A stretch of 64,000 nucleotides of DNA from Metabacillus flavus (GTDB taxonomy: Bacteria; Bacillota; Bacilli; Bacillales; Bacillaceae): positions 3,782,001 to 3,846,000 of the forward strand of contig NZ_JAGVRK010000001.1 of the NCBI RefSeq assembly GCF_018283675.1. The letters run 5' to 3'. Below are positions 44,740 through 52,530 of this stretch, piece by piece. A program made the translations under genes and the position numbers. How positions within the stretch are numbered: the first letter of the stretch is position 1; each line of letters opens with the position of its first letter. The notes under the pieces were generated by a model. The model was not told the origin of the DNA. It was given only the letters and a program-made list of their open reading frames with translations, and made no database searches.

Positions 44740-44775
44740 TAAAGTGTAAAAAGCAGGCCGCAGAGTAATCTGCAG

Positions 44776-45357
44776 CTAAGATTTCGGAACTAGTGTATTC
44801 ATTAAAAACTGCACATGATGATTGGCCATCTCTCTTGAATCCTCAAACGCCATTCCCGTTTTGCTGTAATGAGTCACAAATCCATGCAGCGAAAGGAAAA
44901 TGGACCAGATTTGCGAAACCGTGACGCTGCCTGCAGAAAGCTTGTATATAGATTGAGCAAACTTTTCATAGCTTAAATTTGGCTCCTGCGCAAAGTAGCT
45001 CTTCACTTCCTCATCTTTTATAAGGAACATCACTTCATAATGGCTTTGATGAGTCAGTCCGAATTCAATGTAACCGAATAATATGCTTCTCAGCTTCTCT
45101 TCATTGGATAACTGTTTCTTCTCAAGGATCTCATCCAGCACCTCATTTAGTAATTGAAAGTCCTCACGCACCATTGCATAAAAAAGCTCAGCCTTGCTTT
45201 TGAAATGGTAATAAATAGATCCATGGCTGTAACCGAGCTCGGCTGCAATTTTTCTCACTGAAACATTCTGATACCCTTCCGCTACAAAGAGTTCCCGGGC
45301 TGAAGCAATAATGATGTCTCTAGTTAATTCCTGTTTAACTGCTTTTCTTGCTGCCAC
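44776..45357 (-). CDS. TetR-family regulator
   Basis: 193-aa repressor-like protein: helix-turn-helix in TRDIIIASARELFVAEGYQN and VSVRKIAAELGYSHGSIYYH, and a C-terminal effector domain. It is read before the oxidoreductase gene (75 bp gap) on the same strand. Copies of a similar operator stand before both, so it probably controls itself and the oxidoreductase. Inducer unknown. Confidence 0.87.
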   Translation of the reverse strand: MAARKAVKQELTRDIIIASARELFVAEGYQNVSVRKIAAELGYSHGSIYYHFKSKAELFYAMVREDFQLLNEVLDEILEKKQLSNEEKLRSILFGYIEFGLTHQSHYEVMFLIKDEEVKSYFAQEPNLSYEKFAQSIYKLSAGSVTVSQIWSIFLSLHGFVTHYSKTGMAFEDSREMANHHVQFLMNTLVPKS

Positions 45358-45374
45358 TTTTACACCCCGTTTTA

Positions 45375-45389
45375 TTAACCGATGTTCAA
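45375..45389. promoter_or_regulatory. TetR operator upstream of the tetR gene
   Basis: TTAACCGATGTTCAA starts 18 bp before the regulator's ATG. It shares the core ACCGATG with the reverse strand of the site at 44725-44739. Confidence 0.5.
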
Positions 45390-45521
45390 TTAATAATTTA
45401 CCTCATTTTTCCACCAATAGCAACCCCTTTTCTCCCTCGGCCAGGAATCTTTATAACAGAGCAATCAATTGGTATAATAAACAAGATAAATAAAAGGTTA
45501 ATTTGGATGGAGGTACAACAT

Positions 45522-46334
45522 ATGAACATGCCTAAAGCATTAACCATTGCCGGTTCGGACAGCAGCGGCGGAGCAGGAATCCAAGCTGACCTGAAAACCT
45601 TCCAGGAGCATGGTGTATACGGAATGTCTGCTTTAACTGTGATTGTCGCGATGGATCCCCATAACGAATGGCACCATCAAGTCTTCCCGGTTGAGCTCGA
45701 TGTGATAAAGCCCCAGCTTTCTACAATCGTTGAAGGTATCGGAGCGGACGCAATGAAGACCGGCATGCTGCCAACTGTGGATATTATCCGCCTTGCAGCG
45801 GATACGATTAAGAAACATGGTCTGAAAAACGTAGTAGTCGATCCCGTTATGGTGTGCAAGGGAGCAGATGAGGTTCTGTACCCAGAGCTTGCTGAAGCAC
45901 TGCGTGATATTCTGACGCCGGTTGCTACCGTAGTGACGCCTAATCTTTTCGAAGCCGGACAGCTAAGCGGTATTGGAACCATTACTACAGTCGAACAAAT
46001 GAAAGACGCTGCAGCGAAAATCCATGCACTAGGCGCTCCTTATGTTCTTGTCAAAGGCGGCGGAAAACTTGAGCATGAAAAAGCAGTAGACGTTCTCTAC
46101 GACGGAACGGATTTCGAAATTCTGGAAAGCGAACGGATCGACACAACTTACACCCACGGCGCAGGATGCACATACTCATCTGCTATCACGGCAAACCTGG
46201 CAAAAGGCCTGGACGTAAAAGATGCCATATACGAAGCGAAGAAATTTATTACAGCAGCGATTAAACATTCCTTCCCGCTTAATGAATATGTAGGACCTAC
46301 CAACCATGCAGGCTTGAGACTGCACGGAGAATAA
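45522..46334 (+). CDS. pdxK: pyridoxine kinase (ThiD-like PdxK)
   Basis: 270-aa kinase of the ribokinase superfamily, nearly the same as B. subtilis PdxK (YwdB) in its blocks: [53 protein letters not shown] and the anion-hole/base region [14 protein letters not shown] with catalytic Asp replaced by Cys near GAGC. It phosphorylates pyridoxine, pyridoxal or the thiamine precursor hydroxymethylpyrimidine. The start is at the ATG behind TGGAGG. Codons upstream in frame lie in the noncoding gap. Confidence 0.94.
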   Translation: MNMPKALTIAGSDSSGGAGIQADLKTFQEHGVYGMSALTVIVAMDPHNEWHHQVFPVELDVIKPQLSTIVEGIGADAMKTGMLPTVDIIRLAADTIKKHGLKNVVVDPVMVCKGADEVLYPELAEALRDILTPVATVVTPNLFEAGQLSGIGTITTVEQMKDAAAKIHALGAPYVLVKGGGKLEHEKAVDVLYDGTDFEILESERIDTTYTHGAGCTYSSAITANLAKGLDVKDAIYEAKKFITAAIKHSFPLNEYVGPTNHAGLRLHGE

Positions 46335-46339
46335 ATAAC

Positions 46340-46374
46340 AAAAAACAGCCCGTTGATGCACGGGCTGTTTTTTG
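46340..46374 (+). terminator. pdxK terminator
   Basis: Stem ACAGCCCG/CGGGCTGT with an 8-nt loop (TTGATGCA) and TTTTTTG after it. Confidence 0.85.
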
Positions 46375-46440
46375 TTTGGATGTGGAGGTGGGGGTGGGTA
46401 ATCTGATATGGTTGGGAGACGCCTCGCATTGTGCTTTTTC

Positions 46441-46788
46441 AGGATTGAAGTCTGGGAAGGCACGCTTTTTTTCGTTTGCCTGGCAATCTTGCCTGGCATC
46501 GCACGCTTTTCCCGGTTTGCCTGGCATTCTTGCCTGGCATTGCACGCTTTTCCTTGTTTGCCTGGCATTCTTGCCTGGCATTGCACACATTTCCCTGTTT
46601 GCCTGGAATTCTTGCCTGGCATCGCACACATTTCCCCGTTTGCCTGGCATTCTTGCCTGGCATTGCAGGCTTTTCCTTGTTTGCGTGGCATTCTTGCCTA
46701 GCATTGCACGCTTTTCCCCGGTTGTCTGGCAATCTTGCCTGGCATCGCACGCTTTTCCCGGTTTGCCTGGCATTGCACTTCGTACCAC
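46441..46788. repeat. 41-bp tandem array A (TTGCCTGGCAT core)
   Basis: About eight copies of a 41-bp unit. Each has two near-palindromes TGCCTGGCA separated by TTCT, then GCAC and a 12-14-bp linker (mostly GCTTTTCCCGGTT or a close variant). The copies differ at a few positions. All six frames are open over long stretches because the unit has no stop codon, but no ribosome site or codon pattern supports a protein. It lies directly before the DnaA-box cluster. Confidence 0.85.
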
Positions 46789-46866
46789 GTTTGCAGTGAT
46801 TTCTGCCATTTTCTCCGATTATCACATCTATTAGTATTATTAATACTGATTTCGGAAAACATCCAG

Positions 46867-47078
46867 TTATCCACAATTTTATGAAGCTTTGGTTATTATT
46901 TTGTAAATTATTAGATATACACAGGGGAAAACTCCTTTACAAACATCTTATCCACAGAACTTATCAACATATCCACAAAAGTTACCCACATTTTGTGTGG
47001 GTACATGCGTTCCCTACTATATCTGCACTTGGTATTTTAGTCATACACAAGTTGTTCACAGGTTTTCTATTATCAACA
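46867..47078. promoter_or_regulatory. DnaA-box cluster
   Basis: Perfect boxes TTATCCACA at 46867-46875 and 46948-46956; one-mismatch boxes TTATCAACA at 46961-46969 and 47070-47078, ATATCCACA at 46969-46977 and TTACCCACA at 46982-46990; further two-mismatch boxes at 46915-46923, 46996-47004 (reverse) and 47052-47060. Such density within 212 bp of AT-rich noncoding DNA is far above chance. B. subtilis has DnaA-box clusters outside oriC that titrate DnaA, one of them at ywcI in this neighbourhood. No DnaA-unwinding element or dnaA gene is here, so it is not the origin. Confidence 0.75.
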
Positions 47079-47200
47079 AGGAATTGGGAAGGGCTATGGA
47101 GAATTTATGGGAGATGGAAAGGTAAAACTTTTACGGAGTTTGCTTATTTCCATTTGCTGGTGTGCTAGAATAATAGAAAAAGCCGGGGGAAACTGCTTCA

Positions 47201-47434
47201 ATGCCAGAACTTTTATTAATATTTCTCATTGCTTATGCAGTCTGCTTTATCCTGTTTTCCATTTTGTTTTCCTTTTTATATTTATTTTCAGGAAAAAAGA
47301 GGCCATTGGGCCAGGCTGCAGAAGATGTCGTCGATCTTCTCATCTTAACGCCTGCCGGATGGATTATTTCGATTTTATACTTTTTGTATCTTGTGGCAGC
47401 TTTTCCTTTTTGGTGGTTCTCAAAACGTAAATAG
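47201..47434 (+). CDS. small two-helix membrane protein
   Basis: Not recognised. 77-aa MPELLLIFLIAYAVCFILFS with two or three hydrophobic stretches (residues 3-28 and 52-70) and a short charged middle (SGKKRPLGQAAEDVVDLL). The GGGGGAAA ribosome site is 10-12 bp before the ATG, and an extended -10-like TGCTAGAAT lies at 47163-47171. A good terminator follows. Orientation and isolated position suggest its own transcript. Confidence 0.65.
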   Translation: MPELLLIFLIAYAVCFILFSILFSFLYLFSGKKRPLGQAAEDVVDLLILTPAGWIISILYFLYLVAAFPFWWFSKRK

Positions 47435-47436
47435 GG

Positions 47437-47470
47437 AACAAGCCCCCGGGTATGCTGGGGCTTGTTTCTT
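47437..47470 (+). terminator. terminator of the small membrane-protein gene
   Basis: Stem AACAAGCCCC/GGGGCTTGTT with a C/G/T-rich loop and TTCTT; it touches the convergent nfrA stop. Confidence 0.8.
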
Positions 47471-48216
47471 TACTTCTTGTCAAAGCCTTTCTTTTGAACA
47501 AAGTCTTTCATATACATCCTTTGGGGATGGGATAGCATTTGCGCCATTTGGCCGGTCCATGTATCAGAGCGCCTTCCGTCCGTGCGTTCATTGTAGTAGG
47601 CGGACACAGTTTCGTTATACTCTTTCAGCTGCTCTTCGTATTGCTCTCCAGTGTCATACTGTTCTTCAAAATAAAGATGGTTAAATGGAAGCCGCGGTTT
47701 TACATCCGGGTTTTGGTCCGGGTAGCCAATTGTCATTCCAAAGAGCGGAATTACCCGGTCAGGAGTTTTAAGAACATTTGATACTTCAGGAAGATTGTTC
47801 CTCAACCCTCCGATATAGCAGATGCCAAGTCCCATTGATTCTGCAGCGATTGCTGTATTTTGGGCAGCGAGAGCAGCATCAATGATCGCTACCATGAATT
47901 TTTCAGTGCTTTCAATGGAATCGGTGACATCTTGTTTCTCCATTTCCCCTACTTTTTGGTGGCGGTAAAGGTCTGCGCAGAATACAAAGAAGTGGCCGTT
48001 ATGTGCCACATATGACTGGTTTCCTGCAAGCTCTGCCAGCTTCTGCTTCGTTTCAGGGTTTTTCACGCCGATGATTGAGTAGGCTTGAATATTGCTGGAT
48101 GTAGAAGCAGCCTGTGCGGCTTTTACGAGCAGGGATATTTGTTCGTCCGTGAGGGGACGATCCTGGAATTTTCGTATTGAGCGGTGATTTAAGATGGTTT
48201 CAATTGTTGTATTCAT
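47470..48216 (-). CDS. nfrA1: NADPH-dependent FMN nitroreductase NfrA1
   Basis: 248-aa flavin nitroreductase like B. subtilis NfrA1 (YwcG): HRSIRKFQDRPLTDEQISLL with the FMN-binding HRSxR, AASTSSNIQAYSII and GLGICYIGGLRNN. It reduces nitro-aromatics, peroxide and flavins at the cost of NADPH. The ATG at 48216 is chosen because AAAGGA lies 9 bp ahead; a TTG nine bases upstream is in frame. Confidence 0.93.
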   Translation of the reverse strand: MNTTIETILNHRSIRKFQDRPLTDEQISLLVKAAQAASTSSNIQAYSIIGVKNPETKQKLAELAGNQSYVAHNGHFFVFCADLYRHQKVGEMEKQDVTDSIESTEKFMVAIIDAALAAQNTAIAAESMGLGICYIGGLRNNLPEVSNVLKTPDRVIPLFGMTIGYPDQNPDVKPRLPFNHLYFEEQYDTGEQYEEQLKEYNETVSAYYNERTDGRRSDTWTGQMAQMLSHPQRMYMKDFVQKKGFDKK

Positions 48217-48403
48217 TTGATTCAATCCTTTCTAATGCATATCGGTCAGAACTATTTAAGCGGGCTGATAGAACAGCAAATAGAGCGTTTTGCATCTTTA
48301 GCTTTTCTTCCATAACACAGCTGCATCCTCATGAATTTCCTGATTAAAGAGTATCGGAGTTGATTGGCCTCCGTCAAACAATTGAATTGGAGCGGCTTTA
48401 GCC

Positions 48404-48436
48404 GAAAAAAAATCCCCTTCAGAGATCGAAGGGGTT
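48404..48436 (-). terminator. terminator of the YitT-family gene
   Basis: Minus-strand stem ACCCCTT/AAGGGGAT with CGATCTCTG loop and a T run of eight or nine. Confidence 0.8.
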
Positions 48437-48438
48437 CC

Positions 48439-49274
48439 TTAAGTTTTCGGGAAGGTAAAGCCTTCTCCGAATACATCGCGAACGTCATGGATTACGACAA
48501 ACGCTTTGTCATCAATTTTATGAACGATTTTTTTCAGCTGAAACAGCTCTTGTTTATTAATGACGATATAGAGAATATCGCGCGATTCTTTCGTATAGCT
48601 GCCTTTTGCAGAAATAACCGTGACACCCCGGTCCATATCTTCATTAACCCGGCTCGCGACTTCATCCGCATGATCAGAAATAATGGTGGCGGCTTTTCTC
48701 GTATCGAAGCCTTCCAGAATATAATCGAGCACCTTGGTACTAATGTAGATAGAGATTACGGTATACATGGTATTAGCAGCACCTATGACAAAATAAGAGC
48801 TTAGCACCACAATCATATCGAACAGCAGCATCGAGCTGCTTACACTCCAGCCAAAATATTTTTGAGTCATTCTCGCTAGAATGGCCGAGCCCCCGTTGTA
48901 CCGCCTGCGCGAAGAACGAGTCCGAGACCGATCCCGATGAAAATACCGGCAAAAACGGTTCCCAAGATGGCATCTTCAATTGGTGCTGCCATTCCTTCCG
49001 TTAGATGCAGGAAAACGGAAGTGAACACAATGGAGATGATAGAATAATAGGTTACACGCTTGCTCAGCAAGCGAAAGCCGACTGAAAGCAAAATACCGTT
49101 CATTATGAAGTTGGTAATTCCAGGCGACCAATGAAGCACATAATAAAGAAGCATCGAAATTCCCGTTACGCCGCCTTCACCCAGTTCATTTGGGATGGCA
49201 AACAGATTAACTCCGATTGCAAAAAAGAAAGATCCTATGATGAGCAGGCTGTATTCTTTAATATTTGTTAGCAT
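48439..49274 (-). pseudogene. YitT-family membrane protein with one-base frameshift
   Basis: Two reading frames together give one YitT/DUF2179 protein of about 277 aa. The first (49274 to about 48890) has MLTNIKEYSLLIIGSFFFAIG, four or five hydrophobic helices and GLVLRAGGTTG. The second (about 48888 to 48439) carries ILARMTQKYFGWSV, a transmembrane part and the DUF2179 domain (GVTVISAKGSYTKESRDILY, HDVRDVFGEGFTFPK). The break is at a run of five C on the plus strand (48890-48894); six would give GGTTGGSAILARM, the family motif. A sequencing slip or a recent mutation explains it. Function of the family is unknown; it is preceded by a strong promoter and a structured leader. Confidence 0.87.
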
Positions 49275-49398
49275 AGTTGTCTCTCCTTGAAGATTTTCGT
49301 AAAAAAAGCGCCGGTGTCCGGAACAGATCTTTTCCGTGCAGCGGTCTTCCGAAACACTGAACAGACCTGCCTCCTTCAGACCTCAGGCTGCAAGTCTG
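49275..49398 (-). other. structured 5' leader of the YitT-family gene
   Basis: About 124 nt between the promoter and the ATG, with CAGAC/GTCTG and CCGG-ACA-CCGG stems on the minus strand, the last followed by CGCTTTTTTT. This can form an anti-anti/terminator-like structure. No known riboswitch motif was matched. Confidence 0.4.
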
Positions 49399-49404
49399 TC
49401 CATT

Positions 49405-49433
49405 ACTATAGCACCCTCTAAAGCGATTATCAA
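49405..49433 (-). promoter_or_regulatory. strong sigma-A promoter of the YitT-family gene
   Basis: Minus-strand TTGATA (49428-49433), exactly 17 bp, TATAGT (49405-49410). Transcription starts near 49398. Confidence 0.75.
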
Positions 49434-49447
49434 CACTCAGAAGGGTA

Positions 49448-50659
49448 TTAAAATTCTTCCATTTCCGTTTGTTTCGTTTCCCTTCCCAGAAATGCAACTG
49501 AAAGCACACCGATGATGATGGAGAAACAGAAAATTGTAAAGATCGTTCCTATTTCAACATTCATTTTAATCATATAACCAACAAGCAGCGGTCCCAATAT
49601 TCCACCGATTCTTCCGAACGAGGCCGCCATCCCTGATCCTGTTCCCCGAATGGAAGTTGGATACTGTTCAGGGGTGTATGCATAGAGCGCTCCCCATGCC
49701 CCAAGATTAAAGAAGGAAAGAAACATTCCTGACGCAAGAAGCAGCGCTGGTGTTTCTGCATTTCCAAAGAAATAGGCACTCAGAGCAGTACCTGACAGGT
49801 AAACAATCAGGACAAATTTCCGGCCCTTTTTTTCAATCAGCCAGGCCGCACTGAAGTAACCTGGAAGCTGAGCAAGAGTCATAATAAGGACATATTCAAA
49901 ACTTTTAATTAAGGTGAATCCTTTCATGGTCATGACGCTTGGCAGCCATAGAAACATACCGTAATAGGAAAATACCACGGAAAACCATAGAATCCAAAGC
50001 ATAGCGGTGCGTTTTTTGTATTTCCCGCTCCATACCTTCGCTACTTTTTGCAGCATCGTTTCCTGGTCTTTTTCCTGAACAGCCTTAAACGCTTTGGAAT
50101 CCGGAAGATTCCATCGTAAATATAGTGCATAAAATGCAGGAAGTGCACTGATGACCAGTGCTGTCTGCCAGCCAAAACGCGGAATGATAAAGAAGGCAAT
50201 CAAGGCTGCAAGGAGCCATCCGCCTGCCCAAAAGCTTTCAAGAAGTACGACGATGCGGCCTCTTTCATGCGGTTTCACACTTTCTGAGACGAGCGTCGAG
50301 GCAACCGGTAGCTCGCCACCTAAACCCATTCCTATGATAAATCGCAAAACAAGAAAAACAGGCAGTGCCCAAGCCAGGGCAGATAGTCCGCTTCCCACAG
50401 AAAACAACAGAAGAGTGATAATAAAAACGTTTTTTCTGCCGATGCGGTCCGCCATCAAGCCAAAAATGAGAGCCCCGGCTGCCATCCCAATTGAATTGAC
50501 CGAGCCGATCCAAGCCATTTGATCCGGTTTCAGATGCCATTCAACCGCAAGCGCGGCGATAATAAATGAGAGGAGTCCAACATCCATTGCATCAAACATC
50601 CAACCCATTCCTGCTATCCCTAAAAGCTTCCGTTTCGAAAGCTTTGTTTGATCATTCAT
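49448..50659 (-). CDS. niaP: niacin/nicotinate MFS transporter (NiaP-like)
   Basis: 403-aa major facilitator with 12 hydrophobic helices. The N-terminal signature GMGWMFDAMDVGLLSFIIAAL, the loop GLMADRIGRKNVFIITL, and MGLGGELPVASTLVSE match the B. subtilis YceI/NiaP sugar-porter-like branch. It probably imports nicotinate; other small acids are possible. ATG at 50659 behind AAGAAGGG is preferred over a GTG nine bases upstream. Confidence 0.87.
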   Translation of the reverse strand: MNDQTKLSKRKLLGIAGMGWMFDAMDVGLLSFIIAALAVEWHLKPDQMAWIGSVNSIGMAAGALIFGLMADRIGRKNVFIITLLLFSVGSGLSALAWALPVFLVLRFIIGMGLGGELPVASTLVSESVKPHERGRIVVLLESFWAGGWLLAALIAFFIIPRFGWQTALVISALPAFYALYLRWNLPDSKAFKAVQEKDQETMLQKVAKVWSGKYKKRTAMLWILWFSVVFSYYGMFLWLPSVMTMKGFTLIKSFEYVLIMTLAQLPGYFSAAWLIEKKGRKFVLIVYLSGTALSAYFFGNAETPALLLASGMFLSFFNLGAWGALYAYTPEQYPTSIRGTGSGMAASFGRIGGILGPLLVGYMIKMNVEIGTIFTIFCFSIIIGVLSVAFLGRETKQTEMEEF

Positions 50660-50751
50660 ATGTAACACCCTTCTTTTTCAAAATTCTTCTTTATTATGTC
50701 ACATTCCTTTATTTTAGGAAATAAGAATAGGTGAAACAGCTTGCAGGAATG

Positions 50752-50803
50752 CGCCATTCACTCTAATCAACAGGTGTTAAGCTTTAACATAATCCTATGC
50801 AAA
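50752..50803. repeat. fragment of the MITE family
   Basis: CTAATCAACAGGTGTTAAG and TTTAACATAA match the right-hand arm of the element at 52281-52463; the left arm is absent. It lies before the flavoprotein terminator, with no target duplication visible. Confidence 0.55.
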
Positions 50804-50832
50804 TTAAAAAGCCTGACTTTCCAGGCTTTTTC
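50804..50832 (-). terminator. terminator of the flavodoxin-like gene
   Basis: Stem AAAAAGCCTG/CAGGCTTTTT with an ACTTTC loop, about 100 bp after the stop codon of the gene upstream on the minus strand. Confidence 0.65.
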
Positions 50833-50932
50833 AGGTTCTATACCACTTGTATACCGATTTCAATGTTAACCTCTGGCAGCTGCGGCGTTTCCACTGTGTT
50901 CTAATTTCAGCAAGCCTCATTCTATTTCTTTC

Positions 50933-51556
50933 TTATTGAATTACCGTACCCTGAGCAGGAATTGGGTTTCCTTTCAGCATTCTGGCAAAATGCATCAGGT
51001 TAAACGCAAGCATTTGCACATGCTGTTTTGTAAATTCATTTTTATGTCCATCCGCTTCAATAAAAGAAGGACCTGGTCCAGCCTCTCCCACCCAATATGT
51101 ATCAACATTTGGAGGAACGGTAAAGCCCATATGCGAAAGACCGTACAAAATGGATTTGGCCGCATCTTTTGCTCCATCCTCATTCCCTGTTACAACGACT
51201 CCGCCGACTTTGTTGTAATAGATGGATTGTCCTTTTTCATTGGTCAGGCTGCTTCCGCCATACAGCCTCTCCATAACCATGGCTGCAATGCTGCTTTTCT
51301 CCCCAATCCAAAGGGGGGTGCCTATGATTAAAATATCCGCCTCTATCACTTTTTCAAAGATCTGCGGCCATTCATCTCCTCCACCCATATCATCGGAGAT
51401 TCCAAAAGCGACTTTATAGTCAGCTACTCTGACTGTTTCAACAAATACTCCTTCACGCTGCATGATGCCGGTGGCCTTTTTGACTAACGCTTCAGTATTC
51501 GATTCTTCATCGCCCTTTTTTAAGGAACAGTTTAATACCAGTGCTTTTACCGTCAT
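50933..51556 (-). CDS. flavodoxin-like NAD(P)H-dependent FMN reductase
   Basis: 207-aa flavodoxin-fold protein: phosphate loop MTVKALVLNCSLKKGDEESN, DILIIGTPLWIGEKSS and VVVTGNEDGAKDAAKSI. The family includes iron-sulfur-associated and azo- or quinone reductases, so a redox role is the limit of what can be said. It is not at this place in B. subtilis. An AGGAGG ribosome site precedes the start. Confidence 0.85.
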   Translation of the reverse strand: MTVKALVLNCSLKKGDEESNTEALVKKATGIMQREGVFVETVRVADYKVAFGISDDMGGGDEWPQIFEKVIEADILIIGTPLWIGEKSSIAAMVMERLYGGSSLTNEKGQSIYYNKVGGVVVTGNEDGAKDAAKSILYGLSHMGFTVPPNVDTYWVGEAGPGPSFIEADGHKNEFTKQHVQMLAFNLMHFARMLKGNPIPAQGTVIQ

Positions 51557-51731
51557 GTTTTGAGCCTCCTCAAAGTATATAGTTTAAAAATTCCACAATT
51601 GAGAAATGCTAAACGTAAAAATAGGCAAATTTTCTCAAACAAAATCCTTTAATTATCAGAATTTTGTGTTATACTAATTGTAACAGAAAGTTCACAAATT
51701 GTTCTTTTCTCTGTCACAATTGGTCAAGTTA

Positions 51732-51745
51732 TGTAAGCGCTAACA
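51732..51745 (+). promoter_or_regulatory. cre (CcpA) site upstream of ywcE
   Basis: TGTAAGCGCTAACA is a full match to TGWAAGCGYTWNCA. It ends 23 bp before the ywcE start and would block its promoter when glucose is present. Confidence 0.65.
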
Positions 51746-51768
51746 AATTTGACAAGGAGGTAAGTGAA

Positions 51769-52059
51769 ATGGATGTGTTCGTGGTTTATCTTTTCATCGC
51801 GACAGCAACTCCTTTATTTCTCTGGCCTGAACGAAAGAGATTAGCAATCATCCATATTCCGTTTATTGTTGGAATGTGGGCTTACTTTCTCCTCTATCTC
51901 AGCGGAAGCTTAAATTTCATCGATCACTACGTCCTCAATATGATCTTCGTCGGCAATGTAGTATTTGCCCATATCGCAGCATTCCTAATTTATGCCTTCC
52001 CGATCATTAAGCGTGAGCATGAGAAGAAGCACGCTCCAAAATCACCAATTATTGAATAA
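51769..52059 (+). CDS. ywcE: YwcE, holin-like spore membrane protein
   Basis: 96-aa small membrane protein with three hydrophobic helices, starting MDVFVVYLFIATATPLFLWP, as in B. subtilis YwcE. In that species it is needed for normal spore morphology and germination. The AAGGAGG ribosome site lies 7 bp before the ATG. The position next to qoxD is conserved. A cre box lies just upstream and a terminator follows the stop. Confidence 0.88.
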   Translation: MDVFVVYLFIATATPLFLWPERKRLAIIHIPFIVGMWAYFLLYLSGSLNFIDHYVLNMIFVGNVVFAHIAAFLIYAFPIIKREHEKKHAPKSPIIE

Positions 52060-52091
52060 CCCTTGCATCGAACTCGGTGCAGGGTTTTTTC
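52058..52091 (+). terminator. ywcE terminator
   Basis: Stem AACCCTTGCA/TGCAGGGTT with a TCGAACTCGG loop and TTTTTTC tail; it overlaps the stop codon. Confidence 0.85.
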
Positions 52092-52126
52092 TTGTATTAG
52101 GCATCTCCGGATTCACTTCTACTCTG

Positions 52127-52226
52127 TTATCGGACGTTCACGCTTTTATCGAACACTCATGGATGGACATCGGACATTCTAGTACGGATATCGCCCGCTC
52201 CGCTTCCCACGTTTATCGGACGTTCA
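52127..52226. repeat. degenerate ~20-bp tandem repeats (TTATCGGACGTTCA core)
   Basis: Five copies of a 14-bp core close to TTATCGGACGTTCA start at 52127, 52146, 52167, 52188 and 52213, with 5-11-bp linkers. The first and the last are identical. No coding function is apparent. Confidence 0.6.
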
Positions 52227-52272
52227 CGATGTGAGCCCCATATTCAAGTACAGATTTCCAGCGGAGGTGACT

Positions 52273-52471
52273 TTATATTAGCCTCTGTTAAACTTGGCTG
52301 TGATTTCCGTTGCAGGCTGTTAGCTTATCCTTAGGCGGGCGGTGAGCCTCCTCCTGGCTTCGCCACTGCGGGGTCTCACCTGTCCCGCTGCTCCCGCAGG
52401 AGTCTCGCGCCTTCCACTCCAATCAACAGGTGTTAAAAATCAACATAAGACTTTAACAGAGCCTTATATTA
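52273..52471. mobile_element. MITE-like element with 8-bp target duplication
   Basis: The 183-bp element 52281-52463 has 12-bp inverted ends, GCCTCTGTTAAA and (reverse complement) GGCTCTGTTAAA, with one mismatch. It is flanked by identical 8-bp direct repeats TTATATTA (52273-52280 and 52464-52471). The middle holds a GC-rich hairpin (CCCGCTGCTCCCGCAGGAGT region). No protein is encoded. The 8-bp duplication and the GG-starting ends recall IS6- or ISL3-type elements, so a transposase elsewhere would move it. Fragments occur at 33990-34078 and 50752-50803. Confidence 0.8.
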
Positions 52472-52522
52472 AAACAAAAAACCGGTAATCGCTGCCCAAT
52501 CTGGGATAGCGATTACCGGTTT
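52472..52522 (-). terminator. qoxABCD terminator
   Basis: Long stem ACCGGTAATCGCT/AGCGATTACCGGT with a 14-nt loop and a run of T on the minus strand, right after the qoxD stop. Confidence 0.9.
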
Positions 52523-52530
52523 ACTATTGT

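Noticed and set aside
46176-46876. Open frames of 93-171 codons with MPGKNARQ-like repeats at the first array
   Set aside because: Same artefact of a stop-free repeat; frames occur on both strands and overlap the end of pdxK.
46867-47078. Chromosomal origin oriC
   Set aside because: DnaA boxes are present, but there is no dnaA/dnaN gene and no clear AT-rich unwinding element; a titration or control cluster fits better.
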